From Myxococcales bacterium (GTDB lineage Bacteria > Myxococcota_A > Polyangia > Palsa-1104 > JAEUJZ01), in NCBI GenBank assembly GCA_016794365.1, contig JAEUKB010000069.1:1-64000 (forward strand): DNA of 64,000 nt. Reading direction: 5' to 3'. The translations under genes were made by a program, and so were the position numbers. Shown piece after piece: positions 9,704 to 17,491 of this stretch (the stretch's first letter is position 1; each line of letters opens with the position of its first letter). The notes beneath the pieces were generated by a model. That model saw only the letters and a program-made list of their open reading frames with translations. It was not told where the DNA came from and searched no databases.

Positions 9704-9713
9704 GAGGCTGCCC

Positions 9714-10694
9714 ATGATGAGGTCTAGGCCCCCGGCGAGCTTGCAAGCAGTTCTTCTGTGTAGCGTGACATGGTGTTTGCCGTCCCTTGGTGCTGCGGAA
9801 GAGACCGCATCTCCGACGACAGCCAAGTCCGCAGGAGGCGAAGCCGGTAGCCAGCCTTTGGCAGCGCCGGTGGTCGATGAAGCGACCTTGATTGCAAGAC
9901 TCCGCTCGACGACGGAAAGCGAAGCTGTCGCAGCAGCACGCAAGCTCGGAGAAACCAATACTCCGACGGCACAAGCAGCGCTTCTCGACGCACTTTCGAT
10001 CGGAGTTTCCCCGAAAGTTGCTGCGGCTGCACTGTCATCTTTGTCGTCGCTGCGCAGTGCGGACGCGCTGCCCGTTCTGGAGCTGTACACACACCATCGC
10101 AATCCCGACCTGCGCAAGCGCGCGGTGCAAGGGCTCGTCGCACTGGTGGTTGCTCCCGAGGGAAACGAGACGCCAGCCAAGCCGCCAGTCGGTAAGAAGC
10201 TGGCCAAGCCTGTGACGGTCAAGCCCGGCGTGGCACACGAAGAGCTGGCACCGAAGATTGTTCCGCAGCTGATCGCGGCGCTGTCCGACGGAAGCTCTGA
10301 CGTGCGTCAGGTTGCTGCCGAAGCGCTCGGTCAACGTCGGGAAAAATCAGCGGAACCAGCGCTCATCAAGCTGCTTCAGCGCAAAGACACGGCGGCGCCC
10401 GAAGCGCTCGGTCTGATTGGCGGTCCCGATACGGCGCGTGCGCTCGGCGAGATGATCGGCACGGTGCCAAACTATCTCCTCACGACGACGCTCGGCGCAC
10501 TGCTCCGGCGCTCGGACTTCGGTCCCGAGCCTGTGCGCACCGAAGTGGTCAAGATGCTGGGCAAGATGCCGGGTGACCAGCCCGTCGATTTCCTGAGCGA
10601 CTACGTCAAAGCCACCGACACCGACAAAGAGTCCAAGGCCCGACCCTCTCGCGCCGAGGCCCAAAAGATCATCGAGCAGAGGACCGCAAAATGA
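9714..10694 (+). CDS. Exported HEAT-repeat protein
   Basis: The 326-residue protein has a signal peptide (AVLLCSVTWCLPSLGAAE) and HEAT/PBS-lyase-like helical repeats: LIARLRSTTESEAVAAARKL, PQLIAALSDGSSDVRQVAAE and LIKLLQRKDTAAPEALGLIG. Such repeats form curved solenoids that bind other proteins. A Lys/Pro linker (about residues 150-175) separates two blocks. The stop codon overlaps the ATG of the next gene (atga at 10691-10694), a strong sign that the two proteins are made together and perhaps form a complex, because the neighbour also carries C-terminal HEAT repeats. No catalytic motif is seen. Confidence 0.83.
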   Translation: MMRSRPPASLQAVLLCSVTWCLPSLGAAEETASPTTAKSAGGEAGSQPLAAPVVDEATLIARLRSTTESEAVAAARKLGETNTPTAQAALLDALSIGVSPKVAAAALSSLSSLRSADALPVLELYTHHRNPDLRKRAVQGLVALVVAPEGNETPAKPPVGKKLAKPVTVKPGVAHEELAPKIVPQLIAALSDGSSDVRQVAAEALGQRREKSAEPALIKLLQRKDTAAPEALGLIGGPDTARALGEMIGTVPNYLLTTTLGALLRRSDFGPEPVRTEVVKMLGKMPGDQPVDFLSDYVKATDTDKESKARPSRAEAQKIIEQRTAK

Positions 10695-12598
10695 CAAGCG
10701 CACGGACGATCATCCGATCACTTTCGACGCTGACGCTGGCATGTGCGACGACCATGCTGGGCTGTGCGGAAGCGGCTTTTTCGGTTCACACCCAAGACAA
10801 CGATCTCACCACCGTCAAGCCGACCGTCGAGCGCATCAAGACGACCAAGGTGACACCGACGCCGCGATCGGGAACCGGACACGCGCTGTTGTTTGTTGCC
10901 GTCGGTCCAGAGCGACGAGTCGGTCAAACCGAAGCCAGCACATCGGTCGAACAAGGTCTGGTTGGCTACGATCTGACTGACGGAAAAGAGCTATTTTCTG
11001 TCGCAGCTGATGTGCGCTCGCGCTTTGTCGTCAGCCAAGGCGTCGTGATGTATCGCGAAGGCCAAAGCGAGCTGGTGCTGCGCGATGTCCAGACCGGAAC
11101 GGTGCGCGCTCGCGTGCCGCTCGAGCCGGGTGAGACGCTGGCCGGTCTGTCGTCGGATGAAAGCCAGCTGTACTACGTCACGCGCGCCAAGATCGGCGGC
11201 GAAAACAAGAGCTTTCTGACCGCGCTATTGCCAAGCGGTACGCGCGCATGGCGACTGCCGGGCAAAGGCTCGATGGGCGCGCCCGCGACGTGGGGCCAGA
11301 TGGTGGCGGTGCCGTATCGCTATCAAAATGCGGTCATTCTCGACGCCAAGACCGGACAAGAGCTGTCGCGTATCCGTCAGAAAGACGAGCAGATTGGCTT
11401 CGTTCGCGAGAGCAGGAGCGGATTTCTGTACGGCGTCGGTGCCAGCGGTGCAGCACTGTTTAACGAGCAGAGCGTCCAAGGCGAAAAGAAGGCGATCTCG
11501 TACGTGCAGCCGCAGCTTGGCGAGCGTGTGCGCGTATTCCTACACTGGGACGGCTACCGCGCCGAGCAGACCGATTTTTCGGCGTTCGATCGCAACCGGC
11601 TGCTGTGGGATGTCGATGCGCAAGGCGACAAGGTTCGCTTCGTGGACGATCAGACGGTGCTGCACTCGTATCGCTTCCTGTTTGGGATGAACGCCAAAGA
11701 CGGAGCGGTGCGCTGGGCCTACGCAAACCCGCGTCAGACGCTGATGGCCTCGGAGCTAAGCGGCGATCTGGTGCTGTACGTCGCGCAAGACGGTGAAATC
11801 GGCGGTCTGCGCAAGGACTCGGGCAGCAAGGTGCTCAGCCGACGACTGAGCCTGCGGCCCGGACAGAACGTGATCGGCGCAAGCTTCGACACAGCGGGAC
11901 TTACAGCACCGACGACTGAAGTGGCCAAAGCAGAGCCGGTTCTCGACGTGCTGCGCGGCATCATCTTCGATCGTGACTCGTCGTTTCTCTCAGTGAAAAG
12001 CTTTGCGGTGCAGGCGCTCGGATCGATTCCGGGTCAAGGTGCAGCGTCGGAGCTGGTCAAGGTCATCACGGCGGAAGGCATGCCGAGCGAAGTGACGAAG
12101 ACCGCCGGGGATGTGCTGGCACAGCGCAAGGACGATCCGAAGGAAATCTCAGCACTTCTCGTCGCAGCGCTTCGCCAAAGCTATGACTTTTTGGAAGACA
12201 AGCGGCCACGCGGGCTCGATGTGCTGGCGCGAGTGGCGCAGTCCGTCGGTGCCAAAGATGCAGTTCCGGTGCTGGCAGAGCGACTGCTCGACCCGAGCAC
12301 TCCGACGGCGGCGCTGAAAGACATCGTGGTGGCACTGACCAAGCTGGGTGGCAAAGACGCGCTGCCGCCGCTGCGCAATGCACTGCTCGTTTATCGGGCC
12401 GATCCGCTGTTTGCGAGCGATCCCGACGTGCTGCGCCGAGCGGGTGAAGGGCTGCTGGCCCTTGGTGGTGAGCCTGAGCGACGGCTGATCCAGTACGTAT
12501 CGATGGAGCCGCACACGCTGCCGGGCCTGGCGACGCACTTCCGCAAGGTTCTCGACGAGCGCGCTCAGCCCAAAGCAGCCGCCAAGCCTGCGCGCTAA
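10691..12598 (+). CDS. Lipoprotein with PQQ-like beta propeller and C-terminal HEAT repeats
   Basis: A 635-residue protein translationally coupled to the upstream HEAT gene. The signal ends in a lipobox TMLGC. Residues ~55-400 have propeller-blade-like repeats (LVGYDLTDGKELFSV, ELVLRDVQTGTVRARVPL, AVILDAKTGQELSRI, LFGMNAKDGAVRWAY) typical of the PQQ/BamB-like quinoprotein fold. From about residue 420 there are HEAT-like helices (GRAALPPL-type repeats, for example AVPVLAERLLDPSTPTAALK and ALPPLRNALLVY). BamB-like propellers work as scaffolds in the outer-membrane assembly machinery; whether this one does is unknown. The fusion of propeller and HEAT, next to a separate HEAT gene, suggests an envelope scaffold. 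Confidence 0.82.
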   Translation: MTSARTIIRSLSTLTLACATTMLGCAEAAFSVHTQDNDLTTVKPTVERIKTTKVTPTPRSGTGHALLFVAVGPERRVGQTEASTSVEQGLVGYDLTDGKELFSVAADVRSRFVVSQGVVMYREGQSELVLRDVQTGTVRARVPLEPGETLAGLSSDESQLYYVTRAKIGGENKSFLTALLPSGTRAWRLPGKGSMGAPATWGQMVAVPYRYQNAVILDAKTGQELSRIRQKDEQIGFVRESRSGFLYGVGASGAALFNEQSVQGEKKAISYVQPQLGERVRVFLHWDGYRAEQTDFSAFDRNRLLWDVDAQGDKVRFVDDQTVLHSYRFLFGMNAKDGAVRWAYANPRQTLMASELSGDLVLYVAQDGEIGGLRKDSGSKVLSRRLSLRPGQNVIGASFDTAGLTAPTTEVAKAEPVLDVLRGIIFDRDSSFLSVKSFAVQALGSIPGQGAASELVKVITAEGMPSEVTKTAGDVLAQRKDDPKEISALLVAALRQSYDFLEDKRPRGLDVLARVAQSVGAKDAVPVLAERLLDPSTPTAALKDIVVALTKLGGKDALPPLRNALLVYRADPLFASDPDVLRRAGEGLLALGGEPERRLIQYVSMEPHTLPGLATHFRKVLDERAQPKAAAKPAR

Positions 12599-12804
12599 CG
12601 CCCTGCCCGCTTCCCGACGCAGCGCTTCGTTCGCTTCCTGTTCGTTCGCTTCCATTCCTTCCCAGACATCGGTGCCATCGGCCTAACGAGCCGAGGCTGA
12701 CGCGGTTGCGCTCGAAAACCGCTTCGTCCCCTTGGTACACTTTTGGGCAGTCTGCTCGGCGTGCGCTACGTCGGGTGAGGAACCGCAATCACAGGAGTCA
12801 CGGG

Positions 12805-13308
12805 ATGAGCGACTTGATTGGAAACCTCGTCAGTACGCTGGGTGTCAGCCCGGCGCAGGCGGAAGGCACTGCGGGCACGGTGCTGGGGCTGATTCAGCAG
12901 CACGCACCAGCCGGAGCCCTGGACAGTGTGGTGCAAAAAGAACCTGCGGCCCAAGGCTGGATCGATCGCGCGGCACCCGCACTGACGAATCAGGGAGGCG
13001 GCGGTCTGGGTGGTCTGGCAGGCTCGCTGCTGGGTGGAGGTGGACTCGGCGGGCTCGGCAGCCTGGGCGGGCTTGTGCAAGGCGCAGCGGCGATTCAGGT
13101 CGTCACCTCGCAGCTTGAAAAGCTGGGCATCCCGAGCAGCGTCACCGCGCAGGCGATTCCGCTCGTGCTGTCGTTTGTGCAGTCGAAGCTGGGGAATCAG
13201 TCGTTTGCCGCGCTGACCAGCAAGGTTCCGTTTCTCCAAGAGCTTGCGCAGCATCAGCAGAGCAGCAGCGGAGGCGGACTCGCAGGGGCGCTCGGAAAGC
13301 TGTTCTAA
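12805..13308 (+). CDS. DUF2780-like protein
   Basis: ATG 12805 follows caggag at 12792-12797, which fixes the start; the longer frame upstream lacks a comparable site. The 167-residue protein has an N-terminal helical part (LVSTLGVSPAQAEGTAGTVL), a Gly/Leu-rich low-complexity centre (about residues 60-95) and a C-terminal helical part (IPLVLSFVQSKLGNQ, FLQELAQ). The layout matches proteins of the VcgC/VcgE (DUF2780) type, whose function is not known. No signal peptide is visible. It is separated from the upstream operon by 206 bp and ends 6 bp before the convergent esterase gene. Confidence 0.7.
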   Translation: MSDLIGNLVSTLGVSPAQAEGTAGTVLGLIQQHAPAGALDSVVQKEPAAQGWIDRAAPALTNQGGGGLGGLAGSLLGGGGLGGLGSLGGLVQGAAAIQVVTSQLEKLGIPSSVTAQAIPLVLSFVQSKLGNQSFAALTSKVPFLQELAQHQQSSSGGGLAGALGKLF

Positions 13309-13314
13309 GCGGCG

Positions 13315-14268
13315 CTACGGCTTGGGATGTGCGGCAAACCAACCCCACACCGCGTTGGCCCAGTCCGGTCGTCCCAGCGCGGGAACGTGACCGCCTTCGC
13401 GAATCGTCCACAGCTCGGCCGCACCGCCCGGCTTGCAACCGGAAAAGCGCGTCACCGCAGTCTCGCGGCCCGTGATGTTTACATCGACATCCAGATCCGC
13501 AACCCCTGAAACGGGACTTGTCGCGCAGCCCGCCACTTTCGCCCAGAACGACACGCTGTCTAGCGCCGAAGGAAGCGAGCGTCCGGTCCCCGGCTCTGTT
13601 CCGCCCTGATAAGGAACCGCGTCATCTTTGGTTCCGTGGACTTGCAACAGCGCAACGGGCTCCTTCGGCTTGCAGCGATTCACCGCGTCTACGTAGTTGT
13701 CTCCCGCGAGCGACACCACGGCGGCTACGCGCTCGGAGCGATCGCACGCATAGCGATGCGACATAAAGCCCCCGTTCGAGTGTCCCACCAGATAGACGCG
13801 CTTGCGATCGACGCGATACTGCGACGCCATGTCATCGATGATCGCATCGACATACGCCACGTCGTTGACGTTCTGCTTGTCAAAGTCACAACAGACATCG
13901 GTCGCGTTCCAAAAGCGCTTGTTCTTGGAATCGATCGTTCCGTCGGGATACGCATACAGAAAGCCGAGTCTGTCTGCTTCCTTTCCGATCCCAAAGTACA
14001 GATCCTGCGCGAGTCCGTTCGCTCCGTAGCCGTGCAGCAGAATCACCAGCGGCCAGTTCCTACTGTCATCGTAGCCAAGCGGAATCTTGGCATCATAGGG
14101 ACGCGCTGCCACAAGCTGCTTTGCCGTCGCCAGCGCACTGTCTGAAGGAATCAGTTGATCTGGATCGGGCTGCTTCACATCCTGCGCATCGCAGCCGCTC
14201 AGCGACGAGCACAGGAGTCCGAACAGACCGATTGAAAGGAGAGAGAAGGAAGACCGTACAGCGTTCAT
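13315..14268 (-). CDS. Poly(3-hydroxybutyrate) depolymerase-like esterase lipoprotein
   Basis: The 317-residue protein is an alpha/beta hydrolase of the LpqC/PHB depolymerase type. The signal ends in lipobox LSGC (Cys26). The core has LVILLHGYGANG (oxyanion-hole region), the nucleophile elbow GHSNGG with Ser164, an Asp near residues 215-216 (HGTKDDAVPY) and the histidine GGHVPAL (His294). The family hydrolyses short polyesters or feruloyl-type esters. The cysteines in VCCDFD and the SGC near 278 are also usual there. As a lipoprotein it should act at the outer membrane or outside the cell. The substrate cannot be told from sequence. Confidence 0.87.
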   Translation of the reverse strand: MNAVRSSFSLLSIGLFGLLCSSLSGCDAQDVKQPDPDQLIPSDSALATAKQLVAARPYDAKIPLGYDDSRNWPLVILLHGYGANGLAQDLYFGIGKEADRLGFLYAYPDGTIDSKNKRFWNATDVCCDFDKQNVNDVAYVDAIIDDMASQYRVDRKRVYLVGHSNGGFMSHRYACDRSERVAAVVSLAGDNYVDAVNRCKPKEPVALLQVHGTKDDAVPYQGGTEPGTGRSLPSALDSVSFWAKVAGCATSPVSGVADLDVDVNITGRETAVTRFSGCKPGGAAELWTIREGGHVPALGRPDWANAVWGWFAAHPKP

Positions 14269-14372
14269 CCGCGCAAGCTAACACAGCCGCGCCACAGCCA
14301 GGAAACAAGCCTGCTTTATGGATGAATTGGCAGGAATGACAGGACAGGAATCCGCAGCATGAGTCAGTCGGA

Positions 14373-16739
14373 CTACGGCTGGTAACGCCAAATCGAGTTG
14401 CCAGATCCAGCCAGCCAGATGTCGTTGGCAGCGGGTGAATACATCTCGACCAAGCTGCGCGTTCCAAACGGCCCGGGCACAACAGTGAGCGTGTTTCCAT
14501 CCGTACTGTGGAGCAGGACTCCGTTGTCACCAGAAATCCAGACATCTGTATCCGAGAGCGCCACCACTGAATTCAGCTTCGTCGTTACAGGCGATGGGAT
14601 GGTGTTATACTGGCCCTTCGACGTATCGTAGCGAATCACCAGACCACTAGCGCCGACCATCCAGACATACTTGTTCGGCAATGCAGCGCCATGCACAGAG
14701 TAGAGCGAGGTAGAGCCCGCGAGCGACGTTACACCGGGAACAGTTGTGGTCGTACTTCCAGAGACTCTGACAACTGTTCCCGACAAGCCAACGGCCCACG
14801 TCTCCGTTGCACTGCGTGACCAGATGGATCGGACAGACCCACTAAACGCAGTTCCGTTGAGCGCAGCGAGTGGCGATATACCATTTTGAACTCTATACAA
14901 AAAGCCTGCATCACTGCTTGCATAGTAATCAAGTGCAGAAAAGCCGCCGACTGCACCAACATTACTTGACGCATTACCCAGCTTGAGAGCCGCCCACGTA
15001 TTGCTGGCAAACTCTAATACATAGCCAGTATCTGTACCTAGCACTACCTTTCCTTGAGTAGCCCAGGCATCAAAAAACCCTGTTCCCGGTGGAGGATTGG
15101 GAAGCAGTGTAAACTTCTTTCCGTCATAGCTAAATACCGTTCCATCGTCGAACAGAATGTAATTAACACCGCCGAATCCTGTTATGGACTTAACAACACC
15201 TAGCGCGGTATTCGGGCTCAGCGAAGGGAATGGTGCAAGAAGCTGGGTGCCTCTGGTGTCTGAGACGGTTCGGATGATCGTCCCACCGTCGGTGGCTAAG
15301 TACACTTCCCCAGCAGATGGACCCCACGCCGCGTTGTACGTAGGAACATTGGTAATGCCATCTCCCAAAATGTCGCGCGTGCTTGGTTTGCTGAGATCTG
15401 CACCAGGAAATCGGGTGACCAATTTCTCAGCCCCTGCTACCCATACTTCGCGTCCTGCATATCCCCACAGCGCACGCAGTCCCAACTTACAGGCATTACT
15501 TGTCGCCCACGCAGCACCATCCCAGCGCGCAACGCCACAATCCAACGACGAGGTTCCGCCTACTGCCCAAACATCACTTGGACCGGAAGTCCAAACATCT
15601 GCCAACGGGCCAAGTCCAGGACTCGGCTGCTTCATCCAACTGCTGCCATTGCCCTTGAGTACCGTGTTGGTCTGTCCCACCACCCAGATGTTCTGCTCAT
15701 CACTACCGTTCACCCGATACAGGTTGGTGGTGACTCCGCTCGACTGCGGGCTCCACGCAGTTCCGTTTCGCTGCAGGATGGTTCCCTGAGCACCAACTGC
15801 AACCAATTTTCCGTCGGAAGAACCCCATACAGAGTTGAGATGATTCGCGGTACCACTGGTTTCACTGACAAACTTGGAACCATCCCAGTGCAGCGCGGTT
15901 CCTGTGTCACCGACAACCCATGCAGAGTTGGGAATAGCAGACCAAACCCCGTTCAGTGCATTCTTGGTGCCACTGTTTTGCAGCGACCATGACTGCCCAT
16001 CATAGTGCATTGCAGTGCCAGCATCACCGACGGCCCATATATCGCTCGCGCTGGTTCCCCAGATTCCATACAAAGACTGTCCCTGCGGCAGCGGATGATA
16101 CCAGCACCACTGACTCAAACACAGTCGCGGCTGAAACTTGGCATCGACTTGAATGCGTCGATCCATCTTGATCGTACAGTCATTTACACCATCACATACG
16201 GAGCTGGAAGAGACGTACGTCTGAGCGCCATACGACTTGCCGGTCGGATTGAACTTGAGCGTGATGGTATCGCCCTGATTGAAGTCATAGCAGCCGGTCC
16301 CACACAGAGCGCCGGTGGAAGACAGGGATACGCTTCCCTCTCCACTCTGCGTCAACAGCAGAGAGCAGCGTCGCGGTGTGAGCGTACTGAGGGAAACAGA
16401 GACTTCCTGTCCGCGACCTTTTGAGAGATCAATGATGGCAGTGCCGCTCGCAGACTTGCACTGATCAGAACCGAGCGCAGCGATGTCTACGGTCAGGATT
16501 CCGCTCTTGTCTGCTGGCAACCGGATTCCGATCGAATCGAGCCCGGACGTAATGTCCATTCCCTTCATCGCTGCTGCATCACCAAGCTTGGCGGTGGCAT
16601 ACAGCGAAACGGTATCAGCGGGACGATTGCTGATACGAACCAGGATCGCATAGTCGCCGCTGTCGCCGCAGCTTGAGAGCAGTCCCAAAGAGACCGAAAG
16701 GAATCCCAGCGTAGCTTTGAGGAAGCGCTTGCTAGACAT
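14373..16739 (-). CDS. Beta-propeller lipoprotein with W-G-x-x-x-x-D-x-W-A-V-G repeats
   Basis: ATG 16739 gives a 788-residue lipoprotein (signal ending LLSSC). The first ~200 residues include an InlB-B-like segment (GEGSVSLSSTGALCGTGCYD). Many propeller strands follow, such as GIWGTSASDIWAVGDAGTAM, GVWSAIPNSAWVVGDTGTAL and DVWTSGPSDVWAVGGTSSLD. Each repeat has the pattern W-G-x(4)-D-x-W-x-V-G-x-x-G-T followed by a short -W-D-G- strand. A paralogue with clearer repeats lies at 31377-33395. Just upstream, in the same direction and 26 bp away, is a TPR gene with the K-P-I-Y-K-K-W-W-F-W motif, so the two are probably an operon like the cluster at 1030-3524. No enzymatic residues are recognised. 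Confidence 0.82.
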   Translation of the reverse strand: MSSKRFLKATLGFLSVSLGLLSSCGDSGDYAILVRISNRPADTVSLYATAKLGDAAAMKGMDITSGLDSIGIRLPADKSGILTVDIAALGSDQCKSASGTAIIDLSKGRGQEVSVSLSTLTPRRCSLLLTQSGEGSVSLSSTGALCGTGCYDFNQGDTITLKFNPTGKSYGAQTYVSSSSVCDGVNDCTIKMDRRIQVDAKFQPRLCLSQWCWYHPLPQGQSLYGIWGTSASDIWAVGDAGTAMHYDGQSWSLQNSGTKNALNGVWSAIPNSAWVVGDTGTALHWDGSKFVSETSGTANHLNSVWGSSDGKLVAVGAQGTILQRNGTAWSPQSSGVTTNLYRVNGSDEQNIWVVGQTNTVLKGNGSSWMKQPSPGLGPLADVWTSGPSDVWAVGGTSSLDCGVARWDGAAWATSNACKLGLRALWGYAGREVWVAGAEKLVTRFPGADLSKPSTRDILGDGITNVPTYNAAWGPSAGEVYLATDGGTIIRTVSDTRGTQLLAPFPSLSPNTALGVVKSITGFGGVNYILFDDGTVFSYDGKKFTLLPNPPPGTGFFDAWATQGKVVLGTDTGYVLEFASNTWAALKLGNASSNVGAVGGFSALDYYASSDAGFLYRVQNGISPLAALNGTAFSGSVRSIWSRSATETWAVGLSGTVVRVSGSTTTTVPGVTSLAGSTSLYSVHGAALPNKYVWMVGASGLVIRYDTSKGQYNTIPSPVTTKLNSVVALSDTDVWISGDNGVLLHSTDGNTLTVVPGPFGTRSLVEMYSPAANDIWLAGSGNSIWRYQP

Positions 16740-16765
16740 GGAGCCTCTTCTACGTAGTCCGTAAG

Positions 16766-17431
16766 TTAAAAATTCGGGGAGTACACAGTGGTTCCAGCAG
16801 GAATCGGATCCGTGGTTCCGCTGCTGCTTAGGCCGACGCCAAGTCCGACTCCCAAGATCGTGACCGCAGCAACACCACCACCAACAATGGTCCAGAACCA
16901 CCACTTCTTGTAAATCGGCTTCTGCGCATCACTGCTGGTCGTAGGAATCGGAGCCGAAGAGTCCGTTCCCGAAGGAGTCACAGTTGGATTCAGCAACGGA
17001 CTGCTTGGGTTCGATGTTCCCGTCGAGCCGCTGCCTCCTGAAATGCCCTTCATCGCATCCAGTGCGGCCTGCGCTTGGCTGCGATATTCCTGCACTTTCT
17101 TGAGCGTCTCTGGATCACTTCCCAGCGATGCCTTTTCATAGTTGTTGTAGTACTGAACCGCTTCTTCCAGCCGTCCCAAGCGATGCAGCGTGCGACCAAT
17201 GTTGACAAGGAGCCACGGCATCTGACGTTGTCCGTACGCCGCTTGAAACTCTGGAAGCGCCGCTTCGTATCTGCCGCCACTGTAGGACTTCATCGCCCTT
17301 TCGTAGTGGCCACGGCACTCGCTATCACGCAGACAGCCATCGTCGGGATCATTCGCTCCTCCAGCCTGTGCAAGACGCGGAAAGGACAGCACAAAGGCAA
17401 GAGCAAGCCACAGCGCGGACGAGAGGTTCAT
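16766..17431 (-). CDS. Exported TPR protein
   Basis: ATG 17431 was chosen because it gives a clean signal peptide (LSSALWLALAFVLSFPRLAQA); a GTG at 17464 is in frame. The 221-residue protein has two TPR-like units (YERAMKSYSGGRYEAALPEF, LLVNIGRTLHRLGRLEEAV), a Ser/Thr/Pro-rich linker, the motif KPIYKKWWFWTIVGG and a C-terminal membrane helix. The K-P-I-Y-K-K motif also occurs in the TPR protein at 1030-1710, so the two are paralogues attached to different lipoproteins. Here no kinase gene lies upstream, unlike the other two modules. A supporting role for the propeller lipoprotein downstream is inferred from operon order only. Confidence 0.82.
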   Translation of the reverse strand: MNLSSALWLALAFVLSFPRLAQAGGANDPDDGCLRDSECRGHYERAMKSYSGGRYEAALPEFQAAYGQRQMPWLLVNIGRTLHRLGRLEEAVQYYNNYEKASLGSDPETLKKVQEYRSQAQAALDAMKGISGGSGSTGTSNPSSPLLNPTVTPSGTDSSAPIPTTSSDAQKPIYKKWWFWTIVGGGVAAVTILGVGLGVGLSSSGTTDPIPAGTTVYSPNF

Positions 17432-17491
17432 GAGTCTGGACCTTAGGAGGTGAGCGTTCGACACTAGCCTGAGTATAACGCCATGTAACAG

